Below the pieces are notes generated by a model. The model was not told the origin of the DNA. It saw nothing but the letters and a program-made list of their open reading frames with translations, and searched no databases. Shown here piece after piece: positions 60,478 through 64,000 of a DNA stretch of 64,000 nucleotides (positions within the stretch are counted from its first letter, which is position 1; each line of letters starts with the position of its first letter). This stretch comes from Phycisphaeraceae bacterium. GTDB lineage: Bacteria; Planctomycetota; Phycisphaerae; Phycisphaerales; UBA1924. The stretch covers positions 43,390 through 107,389 of the forward strand of contig JAHBXE010000013.1 in the NCBI GenBank assembly GCA_019636625.1, written 5' to 3'. The translations under genes were made by a program, and so were the position numbers.

Positions 60478-60819
60478 ATGGACCTTGTCACCCAATGGAT
60501 GATCGCGTTGGCCCTGCTGACCTCGGCCACGGCTGCGTGGGGCAACATGCTGGCGGTGCGGCGGACCACGTCGCGGGTCAATGCCCTGATCGCGAAGATG
60601 ATGGAGCCCCCGCCGGCGCCGCCGTTCGATACCGTGGTGCCCTACGACGCCGCGACCCAGGCGCGAATCATCGAAATGCTCAACGATCCGTCGCCGGCGG
60701 AGGCCAACGCGCGGGCGACCGAGTTCGAGGCGAACAAGTACGGCGCGAGCCGGCTTGGGCCGGAAGCCGTCGAGATCGCCGGGCGCGTGGGGCCCGGCGG
60801 TGGGGGACGCGCGGCGTGA
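60478..60819 (+). CDS. Small membrane-anchored protein
   Basis: 113 aa; starts 3 bp after the previous stop. N-terminal membrane segment (WMIALALLTSATAAWGNML), then a soluble Pro-rich and helical part. No family recognised. Tight packing with both neighbours supports co-expression. Confidence 0.6.
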   Translation: MDLVTQWMIALALLTSATAAWGNMLAVRRTTSRVNALIAKMMEPPPAPPFDTVVPYDAATQARIIEMLNDPSPAEANARATEFEANKYGASRLGPEAVEIAGRVGPGGGGRAA

Positions 60820-61082
60820 CTGCGTCCGTCCCGTTCATCAGCCGCGGCTGGAAGTATCACGGCCCGTGGGATGAGACCGCGATGTTGTGTGCGGTGCGCG
60901 AACGCGGTGGGAGCGCCGTGTCCGCGATGGTGGACGCCAATCGTGGGTGGCTGACTCCGCTACACAAACTCAGCAGACGCCGATACTCGGCGGAAGTTGA
61001 ACGTCTGCGCAGAGTGGATGAAGCGGCACGCCTTGCACGAGTGGGCGCATGTCAGCCGTGGGGGGAGGATGGGGCCGAATGA
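60816..61082 (+). CDS. Small basic hypothetical protein
   Basis: 88 aa; GTG 60816 overlaps the previous stop (GTGA), and its own stop overlaps the next ATG by 4 bp. Arg-rich (RRRYSAEVERLRRVDEAARLARV) with one likely HTH-like helical pair (AMLCAVRERGGSAVSAMVDAN). A DNA-binding role is possible. Confidence 0.55.
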   Translation: MTASVPFISRGWKYHGPWDETAMLCAVRERGGSAVSAMVDANRGWLTPLHKLSRRRYSAEVERLRRVDEAARLARVGACQPWGEDGAE

Positions 61083-61618
61083 TCGAAGGCGCCAGCTTCA
61101 GCTTCAAGCCCTCCGACGGGGAGCGCGGCATCAGCGAGATGCTGGCCGTCATGGCCGGCCTTGTGAAGACGGCGAACCTGCGCGGCATCGTGGACCGGAT
61201 CGCCGGCGGGATCAGCCGCGACGCCGCCGCCGCGGGCATCAGCCCTCTGGTGGGTGTCTACGAGTTCCTCCGCCGGCACATCGTCTTCAAGACCGACCCG
61301 TGGGGCACCGACCAGGTCACAGCGCCGGACACGCTGCTGACCCGTATCGCCCAGACCGGGCAGACCAGCGGGGACTGCGACGATGTCGCGACGCTCGGCG
61401 CGTCGCTCGTGCGGGCGCTCGGGTTCGAGCCCGTCTTCCTCGTGATGGGCCGGCCCGAGTTCCGCGACCCGGTCACCAACAAGGTCAAACTCATCCACGT
61501 GTTCTACGGCGCGCGCGTCCGCGGCACCATCATCCCGTTCGATCCGCAGGAGCGGATCCCGCCCGGGCAGTACCCGCGCGATATCGGACGGCTGGAGGTC
61601 TACGAGATTTTCCCGTGA
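61079..61618 (+). CDS. Transglutaminase-like cysteine protease-fold protein
   Basis: 179 aa; ATG 61079 overlaps the previous stop (ATGA). Core QTSGDCDDVATLGASLVRALGF with Cys100 at the helix start, KLIHVFYGARV with His140 and TIIPFDPQ with Asp155 make a plausible Cys-His-Asp triad of the transglutaminase-like fold. Such small enzymes occur in phage structural operons and may cross-link or process virion proteins or cut peptidoglycan. The substrate is unknown. Confidence 0.72.
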   Translation: MIEGASFSFKPSDGERGISEMLAVMAGLVKTANLRGIVDRIAGGISRDAAAAGISPLVGVYEFLRRHIVFKTDPWGTDQVTAPDTLLTRIAQTGQTSGDCDDVATLGASLVRALGFEPVFLVMGRPEFRDPVTNKVKLIHVFYGARVRGTIIPFDPQERIPPGQYPRDIGRLEVYEIFP

Positions 61619-61687
61619 GCGCTCAAGGCCGTGGGAACATCACGCGATGAACCACTCCGCAGCGCCCGCCGGGAAGGAGCGTTCCCG

Positions 61688-62125
61688 GTGCTCAAGCCGA
61701 GCCTCATGCGTATCGTCGGCCCCGCCGGCGTCGCCGCCCTGACCCTCGCCGCGTGCGCGCCGTTCCTGTCCCCGATCGGCAACCCGTGGTCTCCATCCTC
61801 GGCCACGGCATCCACGCCCGAGCGCATCGCCCGCACCAGTGTGCCCGTCGCCACCGCGGCCAATCAGGCCGCCGCCGTGGCCGAGTTGATTCCCGGCGCC
61901 AGCGTGCCCGCGGCGTTTGTGGAGCGATGGACCAGCGGCTACATCGCGGAGATGCAGCGGCAGATCGAGGGCCTGGAAGACCGCCTCCAGGCGAGTCTCA
62001 ACGACCCAAGCCGCCGCCCGCCCGACAAGTCCGACTGGCTCTGGGCCCTGGGCCTGGCCGCGGCCGCCGGCGGCGCCAACGTGTTCTCGTTCCGCCAGGG
62101 CCAGCGAGCCAAGGGAGCCGCGTAA
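61688..62125 (+). CDS. Small lipoprotein with C-terminal membrane segment
   Basis: 145 aa from GTG 61688 with GGGAAGGAG upstream. Lipobox LAAC puts the lipidated Cys at residue 23. A helical middle (YIAEMQRQIEGLEDRLQASL) is followed by a hydrophobic segment (WLWALGLAAAAGGANVF). Its stop overlaps the next ATG by one base. Topology (two membrane attachments) suggests an envelope or membrane-spanning role. Confidence 0.6.
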   Translation: MLKPSLMRIVGPAGVAALTLAACAPFLSPIGNPWSPSSATASTPERIARTSVPVATAANQAAAVAELIPGASVPAAFVERWTSGYIAEMQRQIEGLEDRLQASLNDPSRRPPDKSDWLWALGLAAAAGGANVFSFRQGQRAKGAA

Positions 62126-62688
62126 TGCCGAACTACGACGCAGACGACCTCAGCGGCCTTGGGCGCATGTTTATGCGGTCCTACAGCGACGGCGCCGACA
62201 CCGTCGCGCGACGCGCCCGGCGGGCGTTCATCATGCCGACGTTGCCGGCGGAGGCCTCGCCGACGCCGTTCGTGCCGACGCCGGCACCCGTGAAGCCCGA
62301 GCCCATGGCGCAACCCTCGGCCGACCAGTCGCGGACGATCCTCAGCCTGGAGGAGCAGCTCAAGAAGGCCCGCGCCAGCGAAGCGGCCCTGACCAAGACA
62401 ATCCGCGAGGCGCAGCAGGAGCCGCCGCCCGGCGTGCAGCCCACCGGGCTCCAGCTCGCCTTCCGGCAGGCCCGCAACACGATCGCGGCGCTCCAGAAGC
62501 AGGTCGCGACGCTGGAAGAGCAGCTCAAGAAGACCAAGGCCAGCGAAGCGGCCCTGACCAAGACGATCCGCGAGGCCCAGCAGGAACCGCCGCCGGGCGT
62601 GCAGCCCACCGGGCTCCAGCTCGCCTTCAGGCAGGCTAGGCAGCGCATCGCGCAGCTTGAAGCGCAGCTCAAGGGGGCGGCGCGATGA
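62125..62688 (+). CDS. Coiled-coil protein with tandem internal duplication
   Basis: 187 aa. After a basic N-terminus and Pro linker come two nearly identical 55-residue units (LEEQLKKARASEAALTKT ... QEPPPGVQPTGLQLAFRQAR), encoded with 165-bp period from about 62347 and 62512. Each is a coiled coil, a Pro hinge and a second helix. Probably an oligomeric rod or spacer. No family recognised. Confidence 0.62.
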   Translation: MPNYDADDLSGLGRMFMRSYSDGADTVARRARRAFIMPTLPAEASPTPFVPTPAPVKPEPMAQPSADQSRTILSLEEQLKKARASEAALTKTIREAQQEPPPGVQPTGLQLAFRQARNTIAALQKQVATLEEQLKKTKASEAALTKTIREAQQEPPPGVQPTGLQLAFRQARQRIAQLEAQLKGAAR

Positions 62689-63014
62689 TGGTGGACACCG
62701 ATCAACTCGCCGGCGCCTACGACCAGGACCTCGACACGCTCGGGCTCTCGCTCAAGAGCATCGTGCAGAAGGTCACCGGCGCCGTCGGCAAGATCGCGCA
62801 GCCGGTGCTCGGCATTGTGCAGAGCGTCGCCGGCGGGACGATCGTTGGCACCGCCGCCGGCGTCCTCTCGAACGTGATCGGCGGCGGGTCATCTCCGCCG
62901 CCGCCGCCGCCACCGGCGCCGGTGCAACAGCCGCAGTCCAGCGCTGGCCCCCTGCTCATGGTCGGCGTCGGTGTGGCCGCCCTGTTCCTGCTGTCCAGGA
63001 GGAGCGGCCGTTGA
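62685..63014 (+). CDS. Small membrane protein with Gly-rich helix and C-terminal anchor
   Basis: 109 aa; ATG 62685 overlaps the previous stop. A Gly/Ala-rich amphipathic middle (VGKIAQPVLGIVQSVAGGTIVGTAAG), a run of seven Pro, and a C-terminal membrane segment closed by basic residues (LLMVGVGVAALFLLSRRSGR). Small proteins with such LLSRR tails are typical of virion membrane or minor coat proteins; this is a resemblance only. Confidence 0.6.
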   Translation: MMVDTDQLAGAYDQDLDTLGLSLKSIVQKVTGAVGKIAQPVLGIVQSVAGGTIVGTAAGVLSNVIGGGSSPPPPPPPAPVQQPQSSAGPLLMVGVGVAALFLLSRRSGR

Positions 63015-63616
63015 TGATCGACGCCGTCCAGGTCGAAGGCCTCGGCGCCGCCGCATGGTGGCCCTTTGGTCCCAGCAAGGACCAGGAGGAGGCCGCATAC
63101 CAGCTCACAATGCTGCCGGTCTACAAGCGCCAACTGGATGGGCTGCGCAGCAAACTTGACGCCGCCCGGGCCCGCGGCGAGGGCCGCACACCGGCCTACA
63201 CCGATGCCAGTTACAAGGTGATGGTCGCCGAACAGAAGTTCGACCAGGTACACGCGACAGCGCTGCAGTGGTACGAGCAGGCGCAGCGTGCCGGCAAGGT
63301 CAGGCCGCTGGATGAACAGATGAATGGCGGGCTCGCCGGCACGTGGCGTGCCGTGCTCACCATCGCCATCGGCGTGGCCATTGTCGTAGTTGGCGTGGTG
63401 GCGGCACCCGCGGTAGCTGGCGGAGCAGCCATCACTGCGTTCGTCGTCGCTTGCAAGGCACTGATTGCACTGATCGGTACCGCCACGGCCGCCGCCGGAG
63501 GCCTCGCTCTTGTGTTCCCGCCGGAGCAACTCGGCGCCGTCGCCGGCTCCGGCGCCATCATCGCCTTCGCCGCGTTCGCGATCTTTGTGCTCTCCCGGCT
63601 CCGGAGGCCACGATGA
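63014..63616 (+). CDS. Multi-pass membrane protein
   Basis: 200 aa; ATG 63014 shares its first base with the previous stop. A helical N-terminal half (QLTMLPVYKRQLDGLRSKLDAARARG) is followed by three hydrophobic segments (AVLTIAIGVAIVVVGVV; FVVACKALIALIGTATAAAG; IIAFAAFAIFVLSRLRRPR). The ending IFVLSRLRRPR parallels the ending of the preceding gene. No family recognised. Confidence 0.6.
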   Translation: MIDAVQVEGLGAAAWWPFGPSKDQEEAAYQLTMLPVYKRQLDGLRSKLDAARARGEGRTPAYTDASYKVMVAEQKFDQVHATALQWYEQAQRAGKVRPLDEQMNGGLAGTWRAVLTIAIGVAIVVVGVVAAPAVAGGAAITAFVVACKALIALIGTATAAAGGLALVFPPEQLGAVAGSGAIIAFAAFAIFVLSRLRRPR

Positions 63617-64000
63617 GCAGACGCCGCCCACGTCGCCGCCCCGTTCGCCGGCAGGCGCCACGCCGCAAGGCGGCGCCGAAGCGCCGCCGCGTCCGCCGCA
63701 ACCCACCGGGATGCTCGTGCTACGACCGCTGCTGCGGCGCCCGCGGCTCCAGGTGCACGTGCGGAATGTGCCGCGTGCGCCGACGCAGCGAGCATGGCAA
63801 GTGGGCCCTGTGGGCCAACCCGCCGGCCAAGCGTTTGAAGCGCCGCAAGGTCCGCCGGCGTCCGGGCGGCCGCCAGATCAAGGTCGGCGTGATCGGGCGG
63901 TGCACGGCCATCGAGTACATCCGCGGCGGCAAGCGCTGGCGGCACGTGGTCGAGGGCAGGTCCAGGCTGCTGGCGCCGAAGGACGGCAGCTCGTACATCG
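63613..64000 (+). CDS. Arg-rich, Cys-containing basic protein (runs off window)
   Basis: At least 129 codons; ATG 63613 overlaps the previous stop (ATGA) and no stop occurs before the window end. The first 30 residues are mostly Arg/Lys/Pro, then RRNPPGCSC and a Cys cluster (about eight Cys in 27 residues), WANPPAKR, a second basic stretch and a beta-rich end (VGVIGRCTAIEYIRGG). Highly basic ends and two NPP motifs suggest nucleic acid condensation or a virion-internal protein; Cys pairs may bind zinc. Confidence 0.6.
   Translation, partial: MSRRRPRRRPVRRQAPRRKAAPKRRRVRRNPPGCSCYDRCCGARGSRCTCGMCRVRRRSEHGKWALWANPPAKRLKRRKVRRRPGGRQIKVGVIGRCTAIEYIRGGKRWRHVVEGRSRLLAPKDGSSYI

Noticed and set aside
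1..64000. CRISPR arrays, rRNA genes, riboswitches
   Set aside because: No regularly spaced direct repeats, rRNA-like stretches or recognisable riboswitch cores were found on either strand.

Overview
The window is high-GC bacterial DNA that reads as a planctomycete of the class Phycisphaerae. The strongest pointers are a secreted protein ending in two copies of the GC-type dockerin anchor typical of Phycisphaerales (1476-2873), Kdo transferase (a Gram-negative envelope), a large lipoprotein-type tricorn protease, and a planctomycete-style tyrosine integrase. All assignments come from reading the sequence; no database search was run.

Layout. (1) 1-6807, chromosomal backbone: tRNA-Val, waaA, the GC-dockerin protein, tricorn protease. 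(2) 6808-50610, an integrated element of about 43.8 kb. It lies between a 38-nt 5' fragment of tRNA-Lys (attL) and the complete tRNA-Lys gene (50573-50644, attR). An integrase sits beside attR, and matching pairs of GGTGTCAG repeats (12-bp period) lie 116-123 bp inside each end. (3) 50645-58520, backbone again: SNF2-type helicase, DUF4337 membrane protein, RsmB-type rRNA methyltransferase, histidine kinase with REC-XRE response regulator, tRNA-Ala. (4) 58763 to the window end: one divergent gene, then a tightly overlapping run of at least nine small ORFan genes on the plus strand (transglutaminase-like protein, lipoprotein, coiled coil, small membrane proteins, Arg-rich Cys protein). It looks like a viral or mobile-element structural module and runs off the window.

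Inside the island, left to right: an OLD-family ATPase/TOPRIM nuclease divergent from a 1293-aa protein (candidate defence pair); a minus-strand cluster of small genes including a frameshifted HARE-HTH gene and a DUF6900 protein; a truncated second copy of the N-terminus of the 1293-aa protein; an ArsR-type regulator and a RyR-domain protein; two giant secreted Rhs proteins facing each other as a 6,191-bp inverted repeat that appears identical, each with its own C-terminal tip and downstream membrane protein, with an IS256-family element and an IS remnant between them; a compact six-gene type II secretion-like operon (secretin, ATPase, C-, L- and M-like proteins, TPR lipoprotein, plus a leading membrane protein); a STAS-like/GHKL ATPase pair and a possible PIN-like gene; and a minus-strand module int - HTH - HTH - initiator with iterons - DnaB - ParB/methyltransferase - TerS, lacking TerL and capsid genes and resembling a phage satellite.

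How the parts may work together (inference): the right-hand module gives integration, replication and perhaps helper-phage packaging. The Rhs twins carry Sec signal peptides, so they would reach the periplasm. The neighbouring secretin/ATPase operon, which lacks GspF and pseudopilins, could carry them out. The OLD pair would be defence cargo. The most promising new biology is the Rhs plus reduced type II secretion cassette with switchable inverted repeats, the satellite-like replication/TerS module, and the ORFan cassette after tRNA-Ala.
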